A stretch of DNA of 64,000 nucleotides, from assembly GCA_902591755.1 (NCBI GenBank), contig CACJBX010000002.1, forward strand, positions 98,562 through 162,561, given 5' to 3'. The translations under genes and the position numbers were made by a program. The notes beneath the pieces are model-generated. The model had not been told where the DNA came from and ran no database searches. It worked only from the letters and a program-made list of their open reading frames with translations. This DNA is from an uncultured Pelagibacteraceae bacterium. Its GTDB lineage: Bacteria; Pseudomonadota; Alphaproteobacteria; Pelagibacterales; Pelagibacteraceae. Every line of letters starts with the position of its first letter. The first letter of the stretch is position 1. Below, in pieces: positions 40,763 to 53,198 of this stretch.

Positions 40763-40790
40763 AAAATACTACAGTTTTGTGATTTGTCAA
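40763..40790 (-). promoter_or_regulatory. Sigma-70-type promoter of the str/S10 run
   Basis: On the minus strand a perfect TTGACA (40790-40785) is followed after 16 nt by TATTTT (40768-40763). Transcription would start near 40756 and give a leader of about 87 nt before rpsL. It lies in the 150-bp gap after rpoC, the largest inside the superoperon, which supports a real promoter for rpsL-rpsG-fusA and the genes beyond. Confidence 0.65.
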
Positions 40791-40819
40791 ACTAAAACGA
40801 GGAATTTAAAGCTAAATTA

Positions 40820-43800
40820 TTATTGATTTACAGGGGTTTCAGGCTGTTCGGTCTTTTCTTGCTCAGCTATGAATTTTTGATCATCATCAAGGGCTTTTTT
40901 GTTCCACTTGTTCTTAATCGAGCCTGTTCCGGCAGGAACTAACCTACCAACTATCACATTCTCTTTTAATCCAACTAGTGTGTCAACCTTACCTCTGATA
41001 GCTGCGTCAGTAAGAACTCGTGTTGTCTCTTGGAATGAAGCTGCAGATATAAAGGAGTCTGTTTGTAAAGATGCTTTAGTAATACCCATTAGAACTCTTT
41101 CGCCAGTAGCTGGTTTTTTTCCATCTTTTTTAAGTTGTTCATTCATTTCATCAAATTTGAACCTATCAATAACTTCTCCAGGTAATAAATCTGAGTCACC
41201 AGACGTTTTAATTTCAATTTTTTTCAACATTTGTCTTAATATTGTTTCTATATGTTTATCATTAATGATAACCCCCTGTAACCTATAAACTTCTTGAACT
41301 TGGTTCACAAAATACTCGGTTAATTCTTCAATACCTAATATTCTCAAGATATCATGTGGCAAAGGTTGGCCATCTAACAAATATTCTCCTTTTTTAATTT
41401 CCTCACCTTGGTTGAAGTTAATATGTTTTCCTTTCGGAATTAAATAATTTGAACTTTCGCCATTTGATGAAACAATTGAGACTCTTTGTTTACCTCGAAC
41501 CTCTTTACCAAAAATTACTTTACCATTATTTTCTGCGATAATGGCACTGTCTTTTGCTTTACGTGCTTCAAAAAGTTCAGCTACTCTAGGTAGACCTCCG
41601 GTAATATCTTTTGTCTTAGATGTTTCTTTAGGTAAACGGGCTATAACATCACCAGCAAATATTTTTTGTCCATCTTGAACTGATAAAATTGAGTCAGGTA
41701 CAAGATAATATCTCGCTTCATTGTCATCAGCTTTTTTAATAACATTACCTTTTTCATCTCTTAATGTAATTCTAGGTTTTAAATCTGTATTTTTTGATTG
41801 AGATCTCCAATCAATTACAGATTTAGATGAAATACCAGTTGTTTCATCGACTGTCTCGGAAAGTGAAACTCCATCAATTAAATCTACAAAATTTACTATT
41901 CCACTTTTTTCTGCAATTACAGGTGTTGTATAAGGATCCCACTCACAAATTTTTGAATTTTTCTTAACCTTATCTTCATTTTTGAAAAATAGTTTTGAAC
42001 CATATGGAACTTTGTACACAGCGATCTGCATACCTTTTTCATCTTCTAAACTTAATTGTGTATTTCTTCCCATAACAATTAAATTTTTCTTAGAGTCTTC
42101 AAGAAGATTAGTATTTATTATTTTTAAAATTCCATCACTTTTACTTACAATTTGAGAGTCTTGTTTGATTGATGCTGTTCCACCCACGTGAAAAGTTCTC
42201 ATTGTTAATTGAGTTCCTGGTTCACCTATTGACTGTGCGGAGATCATACCAATTGCTTCTCCAACATTAACCATTTTACCTCTTGAAAGATCTCTACCAT
42301 AACTCATTGCACAAACTCCAACTTTTGATCCACAAGTAATAACTGAGTATACTTTAATAGATTTTACACCTGCAGCATCTATTTTTTCACAACCGGACTC
42401 GTTAATCATTTCACCCTTTTTAATTATAACATCGCCTGTTATTGGGTTTTTTACATCTGCTGCTGTAACACGTCCCAAAGCTCTTTCTGATAAACTTACT
42501 ATTATATTTCCACCTTCAATAATTTCTGACAAATTTATACTTCCAGGTTTTTTACAATCACAATGTTTCTTTGTAACAGTTAAATCTTGCGCGACATCAC
42601 ATAATCGTCTTGTTAGATAACCTGAATTAGCAGTTTTTAAAGCTGTGTCAGCTAAACCTTTTCTAGCTCCGTGTGTAGAATTAAAGTATTCAAGTGCTGT
42701 AAGACCTTCTTTAAAGTTAGATGTTATTGGTGACTCAATAATTTCACCTGAAGGTTTTGCAATTAAACCCCTCATACCTGCTAATTGTTTCATTTGAGCA
42801 GCCGAGCCTCTTGCTCCAGAGTCTGCCATCATAAATACAGAGTTAATATCTAATCCTTTATCAGATTTGTTAGTTGCTGATATTCCTTTCATCATTTCGG
42901 ATGCAACTTTGTCAGTGCATTTAGACCAAGCATCAACTACTTTATTGTACTTTTCACCCCTTGTAATTAAACCTTCAGAATATTGGTTTTCATAATCTTT
43001 TATTAATTGCTTAGTTTCATCAATTAATTGTTCTTTATTATCAGGTATAATTAGATCATCTTTACCAAAAGAAATTCCTGCCTTGAACGCATGCTTAAAT
43101 CCAAGATCTTTCAATTTATCACAGAAAATTACAGTACTTTTTTGACCTGTATATCTAAAAACAAAATCAATTATTTCTGAAACAACTTTTTTAGGTAAAA
43201 CTCTGTCAATTAAAGAAAACTTAATATCTTTATTTTTTGGTAAAAGATTTGCTAACAAAAATCTACCAGCTGTACTTGTTTGTTTTTCAAATACTTGATT
43301 GCCTTTTTCATCAACTGTTTCAAATCTAGATATAATTCTAGAGTGTATTTTTATTTTTCCAGACTCCAAACCTTGCTCAATTTCAGAATTATTTACAAAA
43401 TAACCTTCAATTTTCTTTTCTTGATATGGTGGAAGAGACAAATAGTAAATTCCAAGTATCATATCTTGGCTGGGAACTATAATTGGCTTTCCGTTTGATG
43501 GACTTAAAATATTATTTGTAGACATCATCAAAACTCTAGCCTCTAGTTGCGCTTCTAAACTTAGTGGAATATGCACTGCCATTTGGTCTCCATCGAAATC
43601 AGCATTAAATGCAGCACAAGTTAGAGGATGCAATTCAATTGCATCTCCTTCTATTAATTTTGGTTCAAAAGCCTGAACACCTAGCCTATGGAGTGTTGGT
43701 GCTCTATTTAGGATAACTGGATGCTCTCTTACTATAACTTCTAAAGCATCCCAAACAGCATTAGTTTCTTTTTCAACTAGTTTTTTAGCTTGTTTAATTG

Positions 43801-44989
43801 TAGACGCTAAACCAAGTTTATTAAGTCTTGCATATAGAAAAGGTTTGAATAATTCTAGGGCCATTTTTTTTGGCAAACCACATTCATGAAGTTTAAGGTC
43901 TGGACCTACCACTATTACTGACCTTCCAGAATAATCTACCCTTTTTCCTAAGAGGTTTTGTCTAAATCTACCTTGTTTACCTTTAAGCATTTCTGCTAAA
44001 GATTTTAGTGGACGTTTTCCAGTTCCTGTAATTACCCTTCCTCTTCTACCATTGTCGAAGAGCGCATCGACAGATTCTTGTAACATTCTTTTTTCATTTC
44101 TTACAATTATGTCTGGAGCCTTTAGATCCATTAATCTTTTAAGTCGATTATTTCTATTTATAACTCTTCTATATAAATCATTTAGATCTGAAGTAGCAAA
44201 TCTACCTCCATCCAATGGCACTAAAGGTCTAAGCTCTGGTGGTATTACAGGTATTACTGTTAAAATCATCCACTCAGGTTTGTTCCCAGTCTTAATAAAT
44301 GAGTCAATTAATTTTAACCTTTTTATTGATCTTTCTTCTGAAACTTTTGACTTTGTTTCATTGATATTTTTTATAAGAATTTCTCTTTCTTGTTCTAAGT
44401 TTATGTTCTTTAGTATTTCTAGTATAGCTTCTGCTCCAATACCTGCGGTAAAAGACTCATCGCCATACTCATTTTGATATTTTATCAATTCATCTTCTGA
44501 TAATAATTGATTCTTTTTTAAACCAGTAAGACCAGGTTCAATGACTATAAAGTTTTCAAAATAAAGAACTCTTTCAACTTCTTTTAATTTCATGTCGATT
44601 GCCAAAGATATTCTGCTTGGTAAAGATTTAAGGAACCAAATGTGCGCTACTGGTGTTGCAAGATTAATATGGCCCATTCTTTCACGTCTTACATTTGATT
44701 TTGTTACTTCAACACCACATTTTTCACATATAATACCTCTGAACTTCATTCTCTTATATTTCCCGCACAAGCATTCATAATCTTTAATTGGTCCAAAAAT
44801 TCTTGCACAGAATAGACCATCTTTTTCTGGTCTAAATGTTCTATAATTAATTGTTTCAGGTTTTTTAATTTCACCATATGTCCAAGACTTTATCTTTTCA
44901 GGACTTGCTAATGAAATTTTAATACTATTAAAGTTCTGAGAGTCCGATATTTCGTTGTTTTTAAATAAATCTTTAAGTTCTTTTTTCAT
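40820..44989 (-). CDS. rpoC: DNA-directed RNA polymerase subunit beta'
   Basis: RpoC, 1389 residues. The N-terminal zinc site has [20 protein letters not shown] (about residues 72-91). The catalytic Mg2+ loop is [13 protein letters not shown] second cysteine cluster ([16 protein letters not shown]) and the bridge-helix/trigger-loop region near [21 protein letters not shown] are intact. It follows rpoB by 2 bp. Confidence 0.98.
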   Translation of the reverse strand: MKKELKDLFKNNEISDSQNFNSIKISLASPEKIKSWTYGEIKKPETINYRTFRPEKDGLFCARIFGPIKDYECLCGKYKRMKFRGIICEKCGVEVTKSNVRRERMGHINLATPVAHIWFLKSLPSRISLAIDMKLKEVERVLYFENFIVIEPGLTGLKKNQLLSEDELIKYQNEYGDESFTAGIGAEAILEILKNINLEQEREILIKNINETKSKVSEERSIKRLKLIDSFIKTGNKPEWMILTVIPVIPPELRPLVPLDGGRFATSDLNDLYRRVINRNNRLKRLMDLKAPDIIVRNEKRMLQESVDALFDNGRRGRVITGTGKRPLKSLAEMLKGKQGRFRQNLLGKRVDYSGRSVIVVGPDLKLHECGLPKKMALELFKPFLYARLNKLGLASTIKQAKKLVEKETNAVWDALEVIVREHPVILNRAPTLHRLGVQAFEPKLIEGDAIELHPLTCAAFNADFDGDQMAVHIPLSLEAQLEARVLMMSTNNILSPSNGKPIIVPSQDMILGIYYLSLPPYQEKKIEGYFVNNSEIEQGLESGKIKIHSRIISRFETVDEKGNQVFEKQTSTAGRFLLANLLPKNKDIKFSLIDRVLPKKVVSEIIDFVFRYTGQKSTVIFCDKLKDLGFKHAFKAGISFGKDDLIIPDNKEQLIDETKQLIKDYENQYSEGLITRGEKYNKVVDAWSKCTDKVASEMMKGISATNKSDKGLDINSVFMMADSGARGSAAQMKQLAGMRGLIAKPSGEIIESPITSNFKEGLTALEYFNSTHGARKGLADTALKTANSGYLTRRLCDVAQDLTVTKKHCDCKKPGSINLSEIIEGGNIIVSLSERALGRVTAADVKNPITGDVIIKKGEMINESGCEKIDAAGVKSIKVYSVITCGSKVGVCAMSYGRDLSRGKMVNVGEAIGMISAQSIGEPGTQLTMRTFHVGGTASIKQDSQIVSKSDGILKIINTNLLEDSKKNLIVMGRNTQLSLEDEKGMQIAVYKVPYGSKLFFKNEDKVKKNSKICEWDPYTTPVIAEKSGIVNFVDLIDGVSLSETVDETTGISSKSVIDWRSQSKNTDLKPRITLRDEKGNVIKKADDNEARYYLVPDSILSVQDGQKIFAGDVIARLPKETSKTKDITGGLPRVAELFEARKAKDSAIIAENNGKVIFGKEVRGKQRVSIVSSNGESSNYLIPKGKHINFNQGEEIKKGEYLLDGQPLPHDILRILGIEELTEYFVNQVQEVYRLQGVIINDKHIETILRQMLKKIEIKTSGDSDLLPGEVIDRFKFDEMNEQLKKDGKKPATGERVLMGITKASLQTDSFISAASFQETTRVLTDAAIRGKVDTLVGLKENVIVGRLVPAGTGSIKNKWNKKALDDDQKFIAEQEKTEQPETPVNQ

Positions 44990-44991
44990 AA

Positions 44992-47900
44992 TTAATTAAG
45001 CTCAACATTTAATGCTAAGGATTTAATCTCTTTAACTAATACGTTAAATGACTCAGGTATTCCTGACTCAAAGTTTTCCTCACCTTTAACAATCGTTTCA
45101 TACACTTTTACTCTACCAGCAACGTCATCAGATTTTACTGTAAGTATTTCTTGGAGAGTATAAGAAGCTCCGTATGCTTCTAAAGCCCATACTTCCATTT
45201 CACCAAACCTTTGACCACCTAATTGAGCTTTTCCACCAAGCGGTTGCTGAGTTACTAAGCTGTATGGCCCTGTGGATCTAGCATGAATTTTGTCTTCTAC
45301 AAGGTGATGTAACTTCAACATATATATTGTACCAACTGTTACATCTCTATCAAATTTTTCCCCTGTTCTTCCGTCCCATAAAGGAGTTTGACCACTCTTA
45401 GGTAATTTAGCTAAATCAAGCATCTCAGTTACATCATTTTCTTTAGCACCATCAAAAACTGGTGTAGAAATTGGAACCCCACTCATCAAATTTTCGCATA
45501 AATCGGAAAATTCATTTTTAGTTAACTTTTCAATTGAATTTTCTAATATTTCTTTTCCATAAACAGATTTTAAAAAATCTTTAATTTTTTGAGACATTTC
45601 TAATTTTTTTTGATTTTCATTTATCAAATTTTTTAACTTGTCTCCTAGCTCGGTACATGCCCAACCTAGATGAGTTTCTAAAATCTGACCAACATTCATC
45701 CTACTTGGAACACCTAGAGGATTTAAAACAATATCAACTGGCTTGCCATTCTCTCTATAGGGCATATCTTCTACGGGAACAATTTTACTTACAACTCCTT
45801 TATTACCGTGTCTTCCTGACATTTTATCACCAGGTCTTAATCTTCTCTTTATTGCAACGAAAACTTTTACCATCTTCATTACACTCGGTAATAAATCATC
45901 ACCTTGTCTTATTTTTAGAACTTTATCCTCAAACCTTTCTTTAATATCTTGGGTTGCATTTTGATACTGTTCTTTTAATTTTTCTAATATTTCATTTTTA
46001 CTTGCATCTTTCACATTCATTTTAAAAATTTCAGATATTGGAACTTCATTAATATTACTCTGATTTAATGTATCACCTTGATTTAAATTCTTAATCTTTT
46101 TAGAAAGTTGTGTTCCTGATAAAATTTGAGCTGCCCTTTGTTTAATACTTCTCTCGAGAATTTCTTCCTCAACTAACTTATCTTGTTGGACCAAATCTAT
46201 TTCAGCCCTTTCAATTGTAATAGATCTTTCGTCTTTTTCTATCCCATGTCTGTTAAAAACTCTCACGTCAACTATTATACCTCCGCTACCACTTGGCATC
46301 TTTAAAGAAGTATCCGTGACATCAATAGCTTTTTCTCCAAAAATTGATCTCAATAACTTTTCTTCAGGCCCAGATGCTGTATCACCTTTAGGGGTAACTT
46401 TTCCTACAAGTATATCACCAGGTTTTACCTCTGCACCAATATAGACAATTCCTGACTCGTCTAAGTTTTTTAAAGCTTCTTCGTTAACATTTGGTATATC
46501 CCTAGTTATATCTTCTTCTCCTAGTTTGGTGTCCCTAGCCATAACCTCATACTCTTCTATGTGAACTGAGGTGAATACATCATCTGTAACGCATCTTTCT
46601 GAAATTAAAATTGAGTCCTCAAAATTGTATCCTTGCCATGGCATAAATGCCACTGTCACATTTTTTCCAAGAGCAAGTTCTCCGATTTTTGTTGAAGGAC
46701 CATCTGCAATTATATCTCCACGCTTTACTTTGTCACCTACTCTAACTAAAGGTTTCTGGTTTATACAAGTATTTTGGTTTGATCTTTTAAATTTTTGTAA
46801 ATTATAAATATCAACTCCTGATTTTGAAAAATCACTTTCACTCGTTGCTTTAATTACTATTCTTTTTCCATCGATTTTATCAACTATACCATCTCTTTTA
46901 GCAACGATTGTTACACCAGAGTCTAAAGCAACATCACTTTCTATACCCGTTCCAACTAAAGGTGACTCAGGTTTTAAAAGAGGAACTGCTTGTCTCATCA
47001 TATTAGAACCCATTAGAGCTCTATTTGCATCGTCATTTTCTAAGAATGGTATAAGAGAGGCTGCTACTGATACAAGTTGTTTGGGTGAAACGTCAATGTA
47101 ATCAATATTTTCAGGTTTTGATAAAATAAAATTTAAATTTTGCCTACTTGAAACTAAATCCTCAGTAAATTTACCATTTTTATCCACCTTTGAATTTGCC
47201 TGTGCAATTGTGAATTTTGTTTCCTCCATTGCTGATAAATATTCTATTTTTTCTTGAACAACACCACTAACTACTTTTCTATAAGGTGATTCTATAAAAC
47301 CATATTTATTAATTTTTGAATAAGTTGATAAACTGTTTATTAATCCAATGTTTGGTCCCTCAGGCGTTTCAATCGGACAAATTCTACCGTAATGAGTTGG
47401 ATGAACGTCTCTTACTTCAAAACCTGCTCTCTCTCTAGTTAGGCCGCCTGGACCTAAAGCTGAAACTCTTCTTTTATGAGTAATTTCAGATAGAGGATTT
47501 GTTTGATCCATAAATTGAGATAATTGTGATGTTGCAAAAAAGTCTTTTAAAGAGATTGTTAATGGTTTGGCATTAATTAAATCTTGTGGCATTGCAGATT
47601 CAATATCGAGTGTAGTCATTTTTTCCTTAATTGCTCTTTCCATTCTGTAAACACCTATTCTGGCCTGATTTTCAACAAGTTCACCAACAGATCTAACTCG
47701 TCTGTTTCCTAAATGATCAATATCATCAACTTCATCTTTGCCATCTCTTAAATCCAACATTTTTTTAATAATTGCTAATATATCATCAGTCCTCAAAATA
47801 GTTATTTTATCTGAACAGTCTAAACTCAATCTAGAATTCAACTTAACTCTACCAACATCTGAGAGATCATATCTATCTGAGCTAAAAAAAAGGTTGTTGA

Positions 47901-49074
47901 ATATTTGTGTTGCAATTTCTATTGTTGGTGGTTCTCCGGGTCGCAAGACTTTATAAATTTCATTGATTGCGTCGTTTTTTGATTTGTTTTTATCATTGAA
48001 GAGTGTTTGAAGTAAATAAGGACCTTTGTTAATAGTATTAGTGTAAGCTAGTTCTAAAGAAAAAATCTTAGCTTCTATAAACTTTTCTATTATTGTTTCA
48101 TTAAGCTCTGTGCCTATTTTAAATTCTTCTTCACCAATTTTAATATCTTTAATTAGGTATTTGCCTAGCAGAAATTGATTAGAAACATAAATTTCTTTTA
48201 AACCATCAGATGCTAACTTTTTTGCTTTTAAGAAGTTAATCTTTTCACCTTTTTTAATAATAATTTTTTTATTCTTCGCGTCAATTATCTCTTCGGTAAA
48301 ATTTTTAGATTTATAATTTTCAGGATTAAATTTTGTTTTCCATTTCTTTTCTTTTTCATCATAAGAATAAATTTCTTTTTCGTAAAATTCTTTAATTATA
48401 TCAGGCTTATTAAATCCTAAGGCTAGAAGCAATGTTGAAACTAAAATTTTTTTCTTACGGTCAACCCTAAAATATAACAAATCTTTTACATCGAATTCAA
48501 AATCAAGCCATGATCCTCTATTAGGTATCACTCTGCAATTAAATAATAACTTTCCACTAGCATGTGATTTTCCTTTGTCATGATCAAAAAAAACACCTGG
48601 ACTTCTGTGCATTTGATTAACTACAACTCTCTGCACTCCATTAGTGATAAAAGTACCACTGTTTGTCATCATTGGGACTTCACCCATGTAAACTTCTTGT
48701 TCTTTTGCAGACAAAATATCTTTTGTATTATTTTCTTGATTTATTTCGTAAACAACTAAACGTAAATTGCATTTTAATGCTGAAGAATATGTTAGACCTC
48801 GTTGTATACATTCATCTACATCAAATTTTGGTTTTTCTAACCTGTAACTTACATACTCCAAAGTAGCCTTATCATTTAGATCTTCTATTGGAAAAATACT
48901 TTTGAACACTCGATCAAAACCTTTGATGAACTGCGGCGCTACGTTATCTTTAAATTCAGTTAGCTCTTTGTAAGAATTTTTTTGAACTTCAATTAGATTT
49001 GGTATTGATAAACCTTCTTTTAATTTTCCGAAATTTTTTCTAATATTTTTTTTTTTAGTAAAAGATAGTTGCAT
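44992..49074 (-). CDS. rpoB: DNA-directed RNA polymerase subunit beta
   Basis: RpoB, 1360 residues. The rifampicin region reads [27 protein letters not shown] with the usual sensitive-type residues. [19 protein letters not shown], the [15 protein letters not shown] block and the C-terminal [18 protein letters not shown] follow. A spacer of 52 bp with a hairpin separates it from rplL. Confidence 0.98.
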   Translation of the reverse strand: MQLSFTKKKNIRKNFGKLKEGLSIPNLIEVQKNSYKELTEFKDNVAPQFIKGFDRVFKSIFPIEDLNDKATLEYVSYRLEKPKFDVDECIQRGLTYSSALKCNLRLVVYEINQENNTKDILSAKEQEVYMGEVPMMTNSGTFITNGVQRVVVNQMHRSPGVFFDHDKGKSHASGKLLFNCRVIPNRGSWLDFEFDVKDLLYFRVDRKKKILVSTLLLALGFNKPDIIKEFYEKEIYSYDEKEKKWKTKFNPENYKSKNFTEEIIDAKNKKIIIKKGEKINFLKAKKLASDGLKEIYVSNQFLLGKYLIKDIKIGEEEFKIGTELNETIIEKFIEAKIFSLELAYTNTINKGPYLLQTLFNDKNKSKNDAINEIYKVLRPGEPPTIEIATQIFNNLFFSSDRYDLSDVGRVKLNSRLSLDCSDKITILRTDDILAIIKKMLDLRDGKDEVDDIDHLGNRRVRSVGELVENQARIGVYRMERAIKEKMTTLDIESAMPQDLINAKPLTISLKDFFATSQLSQFMDQTNPLSEITHKRRVSALGPGGLTRERAGFEVRDVHPTHYGRICPIETPEGPNIGLINSLSTYSKINKYGFIESPYRKVVSGVVQEKIEYLSAMEETKFTIAQANSKVDKNGKFTEDLVSSRQNLNFILSKPENIDYIDVSPKQLVSVAASLIPFLENDDANRALMGSNMMRQAVPLLKPESPLVGTGIESDVALDSGVTIVAKRDGIVDKIDGKRIVIKATSESDFSKSGVDIYNLQKFKRSNQNTCINQKPLVRVGDKVKRGDIIADGPSTKIGELALGKNVTVAFMPWQGYNFEDSILISERCVTDDVFTSVHIEEYEVMARDTKLGEEDITRDIPNVNEEALKNLDESGIVYIGAEVKPGDILVGKVTPKGDTASGPEEKLLRSIFGEKAIDVTDTSLKMPSGSGGIIVDVRVFNRHGIEKDERSITIERAEIDLVQQDKLVEEEILERSIKQRAAQILSGTQLSKKIKNLNQGDTLNQSNINEVPISEIFKMNVKDASKNEILEKLKEQYQNATQDIKERFEDKVLKIRQGDDLLPSVMKMVKVFVAIKRRLRPGDKMSGRHGNKGVVSKIVPVEDMPYRENGKPVDIVLNPLGVPSRMNVGQILETHLGWACTELGDKLKNLINENQKKLEMSQKIKDFLKSVYGKEILENSIEKLTKNEFSDLCENLMSGVPISTPVFDGAKENDVTEMLDLAKLPKSGQTPLWDGRTGEKFDRDVTVGTIYMLKLHHLVEDKIHARSTGPYSLVTQQPLGGKAQLGGQRFGEMEVWALEAYGASYTLQEILTVKSDDVAGRVKVYETIVKGEENFESGIPESFNVLVKEIKSLALNVELN

Positions 49075-49083
49075 TTATTCCAA

Positions 49084-49106
49084 CTGTTTTAAAAATATTA
49101 AAACAG
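49084..49106 (-). other. AT-rich perfect hairpin between rplL and rpoB
   Basis: A perfect 9-bp inverted repeat (CTGTTTTAA / TTAAAACAG) with a 5-nt loop lies 20 nt after the rplL stop and just before the rpoB start. It is not followed by a T-run on the minus strand, so it does not look like a simple terminator. In E. coli the same gap holds an attenuator and an RNase III site that set the L7/L12 to RpoB ratio. A comparable partial stop or processing site is inferred. Confidence 0.5.
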
Positions 49107-49126
49107 CCTATAATTTTTTTAATTCT

Positions 49127-49501
49127 TTATTTAAGCTCTACTTTAGCGCCAGCTGCCTCAAGTTTCTTCTTCATCTCTTCGGCATCTTTTTTATTTACAC
49201 CAGATTTAATTTCTTTTGGTGCACCCTCAACCAAGTCTTTAGCTTCTTTTAATCCAAGTGCTGTAACTGCTCTAACTTCTTTGATAACGTTAATTTTTTT
49301 ATCTCCTGCTGAAGCTAGTACTACTGTAAATTCACTTTTCTCTTCCGCTGGTGCGCCTCCCCCTGCTGCTCCAGCTGCGGGTGCTGCTACTGCTGCTGCT
49401 GCTGTTACACCCCATTTTTCTTCAAGTTGTTTTGATAATTCTGCCGCTTCCACAACAGTTAATTTAGATAGTTCGTCTATGATTTTATTTAAGTCCGCCA
49501 T
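49127..49501 (-). CDS. rplL: 50S ribosomal protein L7/L12
   Basis: L7/L12, 124 residues. The N-terminal dimerisation helix is followed by an Ala/Gly-rich hinge (about residues 35-50) and the factor-binding C-terminal domain ([36 protein letters not shown]). It recruits translational GTPases to the stalk. It is 17 bp downstream of rplJ. Confidence 0.98.
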   Translation of the reverse strand: MADLNKIIDELSKLTVVEAAELSKQLEEKWGVTAAAAVAAPAAGAAGGGAPAEEKSEFTVVLASAGDKKINVIKEVRAVTALGLKEAKDLVEGAPKEIKSGVNKKDAEEMKKKLEAAGAKVELK

Positions 49502-49518
49502 AACAAATATGTCCTAAG

Positions 49519-50028
49519 TTATTTTTTTGATTTTTCGAGCGCTAAAATAGCGATTTTTGAGCCGGGTGCAAGCAAAATACTTGCGATTTTTTGTGCTGGA
49601 GACCTTAAAATACCAACGATTTTCGCTCTTGCTTCATCTAAGGACGGCAAAGTTGCAATATTTTTAACACCCGCAACATCTAATAGATCTTTACCCATTA
49701 TACCGCCGAGAATTTTTAGATTTTGATTCTCCTTTGAAAAATTAGTTAAAATCTTTGCTGAAATTATTGCATCATCTGACATTGCAACCGCTGTTGGACC
49801 TGTAAATAAATTTGATAAGTCTTTTCTGCTAGTTTTTTCCAATGCTAGTTTTGTTATTCTATTTTTTGTGATTTTAAATTGTATCCCATGTTCACGCATT
49901 TTTTTTCTTAAATCATCAAGTTGTTTTACAGTCAAACCTTGATAATGAGCTACTATAACTGCTTCAGCCTTGTCTAGTTGTGAGGACATTTCACTTATGT
50001 AAACTTGTTTTTTTTCTTTACTCATCAT
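49519..50028 (-). CDS. rplJ: 50S ribosomal protein L10
   Basis: L10, 169 residues, the stalk base that holds L7/L12 dimers. AEAVIVAHYQGLTVKQLDDLRKKMR and the NRITKLALEKT block are typical. Two adjacent ATG codons (50028 and 50025) are both possible starts. It lies 2 bp downstream of rplA. Confidence 0.96.
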   Translation of the reverse strand: MMSKEKKQVYISEMSSQLDKAEAVIVAHYQGLTVKQLDDLRKKMREHGIQFKITKNRITKLALEKTSRKDLSNLFTGPTAVAMSDDAIISAKILTNFSKENQNLKILGGIMGKDLLDVAGVKNIATLPSLDEARAKIVGILRSPAQKIASILLAPGSKIAILALEKSKK

Positions 50029-50030
50029 AA

Positions 50031-50720
50031 TTAAAAGCTCTTTTCCAATTTAATCTTATATGAAACACCCATTGTAGAAGTAATATAAGTAGATTTAATT
50101 AAATCACCTTTTATTGTAAGGTTTGATTTTTCTTTTTCAAGTGAACTAATGACTGCATTAAAATTATTAATAAGTTTATCATCAGAAAAAGATTTTTTTC
50201 CAATACTTAGGCCAATATTCCCATCTTTATCATTTTTTAATTCGACTTGGCCAGCTTTAGCGTTTTTAACTGCTTCACCAATTTTGTCTGTAACCGTACC
50301 TAGTTTAGGATTAGGCATTAAACCCTTGGGTCCTAAAACTTTTCCTAATTTAGATAATTTAATCATCATTGATGATGAACAGATAAGTTTTTCAAAATTC
50401 ATTTCTCCATTTTTTATTTTTTCTATTAAATCATCTCCACCAACAAGATCTGCACCAGACTCCTTAGCCTCTTTTAGTTTACTTTCTTCACATACAACTG
50501 CGATTTTTACTTTTTTGCCAGTTCCGCTTGGAAGGTTGACCATGGATCTTAAATTTATCTCATTCTTTTTTTGTTTGTTGTTAATTAAAATATTTATATC
50601 TAAGGACTCATCAAATTTTGTAGTACAGTTTGCTTTAACTTTTGATAACAAGTTATTTATTGGTTCGGCCTTTAGCATATTTGTGCCTTTTGGAAGTTTT
50701 TTAAATCTTTTTGAACTCAT
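50031..50720 (-). CDS. rplA: 50S ribosomal protein L1
   Basis: L1, 229 residues. MVNLPSGTGKKVKIAVV, KLGKVLGPKGLMPNPKLGTV and the C-terminal TSTMGVSYKI are diagnostic. L1 forms the mobile stalk at the E site and in E. coli represses its own operon. The start overlaps the rplK stop by one base. Confidence 0.97.
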   Translation of the reverse strand: MSSKRFKKLPKGTNMLKAEPINNLLSKVKANCTTKFDESLDINILINNKQKKNEINLRSMVNLPSGTGKKVKIAVVCEESKLKEAKESGADLVGGDDLIEKIKNGEMNFEKLICSSSMMIKLSKLGKVLGPKGLMPNPKLGTVTDKIGEAVKNAKAGQVELKNDKDGNIGLSIGKKSFSDDKLINNFNAVISSLEKEKSNLTIKGDLIKSTYITSTMGVSYKIKLEKSF

Positions 50721-51148
50721 TAATCTTTTACCTCGATACCCATTGACCTTGCAGATCCGGCAATTATCTTAACAGCCTCTTCTAGATCGTGCGCATTTAA
50801 ATCAACCATTTTCTTTTTTGCTATTTCCTCTGCTTGTTTTTTTGTAATTGAAGCAACAATGTTTCTCCCAGGTTCTTGAGAACCACTTTTTAGTTTTGCA
50901 GCTTCCTTGATAAAGTGAGACGCTGGTGGAGACTTTATAATAAAATCAAATTTTTTGTCTTTATAAACTGTTATTACCACTGGAACTGGTTTGCCCATAA
51001 AGTTTTTTGTCTTTTCGTTAAAAGCTTTACAGAATTCCATAATGTTAATGCCTCTTTGACCTAAAGCTGGTCCAACAGGTGGAGCAGGATTAGCCTGACC
51101 TCCATTAATTTGTAATTTCACATATCCACTTATTTCTTTTTTTGCCAT
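50720..51148 (-). CDS. rplK: 50S ribosomal protein L11
   Basis: L11, 142 residues. The N-terminal [37 protein letters not shown] region (about residues 8-40) and the rRNA-binding C-terminal domain ([20 protein letters not shown]) are complete. It forms the GTPase-associated centre. The start overlaps the nusG stop by one base. Confidence 0.97.
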   Translation of the reverse strand: MAKKEISGYVKLQINGGQANPAPPVGPALGQRGINIMEFCKAFNEKTKNFMGKPVPVVITVYKDKKFDFIIKSPPASHFIKEAAKLKSGSQEPGRNIVASITKKQAEEIAKKKMVDLNAHDLEEAVKIIAGSARSMGIEVKD

Positions 51149-51678
51149 TAGCTTACCTTCTCAATCTGATTAAATTCTAAATCTACTGGTGTTGGTCTTC
51201 CAAAAATGGATACTGAGACTTTAACTCTTGATTTATCCTCATCAATATCTTCAATCATTCCAGAGAAAGATGCAAAAGGACCATCTATTACTTGAACTTT
51301 CTCCCCTACTGAATAATCTATTGTTGATTTCGATTGTGCAACACCGTCTTTTATTTGACCTAAAATTTTTTCTATTTCCTTATCAGATACTGGGACAGGA
51401 ATACCCTTGCTTCCTAAAAATCCACTAACTTTTTTTATTCCTTTGATCATATGATAAATATTATTATCCATTTCGCTCTTAATTAGCACATATCCAGGAA
51501 AATACTTCTTTTTTCTTTGAACTCTTTTACCACGTTTAACTTCAGTAACATCATGTGTTGGCACTACAATTTCCTCAAACTTATCAGATATTTTAGCTTT
51601 ATCAGCTTCCTCTTTAATTAATTGAGCAACTTTATTCTCAAAGCTTGAATGTGATTGAACTATGTACCAATTTTTCAT
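51148..51678 (-). CDS. nusG: Transcription termination/antitermination factor NusG
   Basis: NusG, 176 residues. The NGN domain starts [15 protein letters not shown] and holds [14 protein letters not shown]. The C-terminal KOW domain is [20 protein letters not shown] (about residues 125-144). It binds RNA polymerase and couples it to Rho or ribosomes. The start overlaps the secE stop by one base. Confidence 0.97.
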   Translation of the reverse strand: MKNWYIVQSHSSFENKVAQLIKEEADKAKISDKFEEIVVPTHDVTEVKRGKRVQRKKKYFPGYVLIKSEMDNNIYHMIKGIKKVSGFLGSKGIPVPVSDKEIEKILGQIKDGVAQSKSTIDYSVGEKVQVIDGPFASFSGMIEDIDEDKSRVKVSVSIFGRPTPVDLEFNQIEKVS

Positions 51679-51869
51679 TAAATTCCTATGTTAAGAATGA
51701 TATCTAAGAAGAATTTATAAAATTGATCTATCAATAAAAAAAATAATGAAGCTATTATAGCCATTATTGCTACCATTATAGTTCCTTGAACAGTTTCTTT
51801 TCCTGTTGGCCAAGTAACTTTAAAAGCTTCTTGTTTTACTTCTTGAAAAAACTTTAGTGGGTTTCTCAT
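51678..51869 (-). CDS. secE: Protein translocase subunit SecE
   Basis: SecE, 63 residues, the single-membrane-span form usual outside gammaproteobacteria. The amphipathic PLKFFQEVKQEAFKVTWPTGKE precedes one membrane helix (about residues 30-55). A strong AAGGAG binding site sits upstream. The gene follows tRNA-Trp by only 18 bp, so it must share a transcript with that tRNA and tuf. Confidence 0.95.
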   Translation of the reverse strand: MRNPLKFFQEVKQEAFKVTWPTGKETVQGTIMVAIMAIIASLFFLLIDQFYKFFLDIILNIGI

Positions 51870-51887
51870 TTTTTTTCTCCTTTATTT

Positions 51888-51963
51888 TGGCAGGAGCGGA
51901 GGGAATCGAACCCCCAACCTCCGGTTTTGGAGACCGGCGCTCTACCAATTGAGCTACACTCCT
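51888..51963 (-). tRNA. trnW: tRNA-Trp (anticodon CCA)
   Basis: A 76-nt cloverleaf including an encoded 3' CCA. The acceptor stem pairs AGGAGTG with CGCTCCT (one G-T pair), the anticodon loop is CTCCAAA, and the T arm has GGTTCGATTCC. It lies between tuf and secE, 8 bp after the tuf stop, as in many bacteria. It must be cut from a tuf-secE mRNA. Confidence 0.96.
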
Positions 51964-51971
51964 AAAGGAGT

Positions 51972-53162
51972 TTACTCTAAAATTTTCGTAACTACTCCTG
52001 CACCTACAGTTCTTCCACCCTCTCTAATAGCAAAATTTAATTTTTCACTCATAGCAATTGGTGTAATCAATTTAACTGTAAACTTAGCATCATCACCTGG
52101 CATTACCATTTCAGTTCCTGAAGGCAATTCTACTTCACCAGTAACGTCTGTAGTTCTAAAATAAAACTGAGGTCTATATTTTGTGAAGAAAGGAGTGTGT
52201 CTTCCACCCTCTTCTTTTTTCAAAACATAAGCCTGAGCTTCAAATTTTGTATGAGGAGTTACAGATCCTGGTTTACACAATACTTGACCTCTTTCCACAT
52301 CTGTTCTTTCAACACCTCTTAAAAGTGCACCGATATTATCTCCAGCTTCTCCAGTATCAAGAATTTTTCTAAACATCTCAACACCTGTGCAGACTGATTT
52401 TTTTGTATCTCTGATACCAACAATTTCAATTTCCTCACCAGTTTTTACAACACCTTGTTCTACTCTTCCTGTAACAACTGTACCTCTTCCAGAAATTGAG
52501 AATACATCTTCAACCGGCATTAAAAAAGGTTTGTCTTTTGGTCTGTCAGGTTGAGGAATAAAATCATCTACAGCTTTCATAAGTTCCATGATTGCATTCT
52601 TCCCAATAGCATCATCTTTACCTTCTACAGCTGCTAGTGCTGAACCTTTGATAATTGGAGTTTTATCCCCTGGAAATTTATATGATGTTAATAATTCTTT
52701 AATCTCCTCCTCAACTAAGTCTATCATTTCTTTATCATCAACTTGATCTACTTTATTTAAGAAAACCACAATAGCTGGAACACCAACTTGTCTTGCTAAA
52801 AGAATATGCTCTTTTGTTTGTGGCATTGGACCATCGGCTGCATTAACAACTAAGATTGCTCCATCCATTTGCGCTGCACCAGTAATCATATTCTTAACGT
52901 AGTCAGCGTGACCTGGGCAGTCTACGTGTGCGTAGTGTCTTTTGTCAGTTTCATATTCTACGTGGGCAGTTGAAATTGTTATTCCTCTCTCTTTTTCTTC
53001 AGGGGCTTTATCAATCTGATCGTAAGCTGTGAACTGTGCTCCACCTTTTTCTGATAATACTTTTGTTATAGCCGCAGTTAAAGTTGTTTTACCATGGTCT
53101 ACGTGTCCAATTGTACCTATGTTACAATGTGGTTTACTTCTATTAAATTTTTCTTTCGACAT
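51972..53162 (-). CDS. tuf: Translation elongation factor Tu
   Basis: EF-Tu, 396 residues. G1 is [16 protein letters not shown]2 [15 protein letters not shown]3 [13 protein letters not shown] and G4 NKVDQVDD. Domains II and III are complete to the C-terminal [16 protein letters not shown]. This is the only tuf in the window. The second copy that many relatives carry after fusA is missing. tRNA-Gly lies 36 bp upstream. Confidence 0.98.
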   Translation of the reverse strand: MSKEKFNRSKPHCNIGTIGHVDHGKTTLTAAITKVLSEKGGAQFTAYDQIDKAPEEKERGITISTAHVEYETDKRHYAHVDCPGHADYVKNMITGAAQMDGAILVVNAADGPMPQTKEHILLARQVGVPAIVVFLNKVDQVDDKEMIDLVEEEIKELLTSYKFPGDKTPIIKGSALAAVEGKDDAIGKNAIMELMKAVDDFIPQPDRPKDKPFLMPVEDVFSISGRGTVVTGRVEQGVVKTGEEIEIVGIRDTKKSVCTGVEMFRKILDTGEAGDNIGALLRGVERTDVERGQVLCKPGSVTPHTKFEAQAYVLKKEEGGRHTPFFTKYRPQFYFRTTDVTGEVELPSGTEMVMPGDDAKFTVKLITPIAMSEKLNFAIREGGRTVGAGVVTKILE

Positions 53163-53198
53163 TCTTTTATCCTTACTTTTCTTTTTATTTTAATAATT

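Noticed and set aside
40801..40819. AATTTA/TAAATT repeat after rpoC as a terminator
   Set aside because: The stem is six A-T pairs with no real T-run on the minus strand, too weak to support a terminator call.
44052..44477. Antisense ORF of 141 residues inside rpoC
   Set aside because: It is the complement of a highly conserved rpoC region, has no family resemblance and no ribosome binding site. The same applies to antisense frames inside gatB (9495-9902), rplE (31636-32160) and rplA (50149-50772).
49127..49501. Low-complexity Ala/Gly codons in rplL as a repeat element
   Set aside because: This is the normal flexible hinge of L7/L12.
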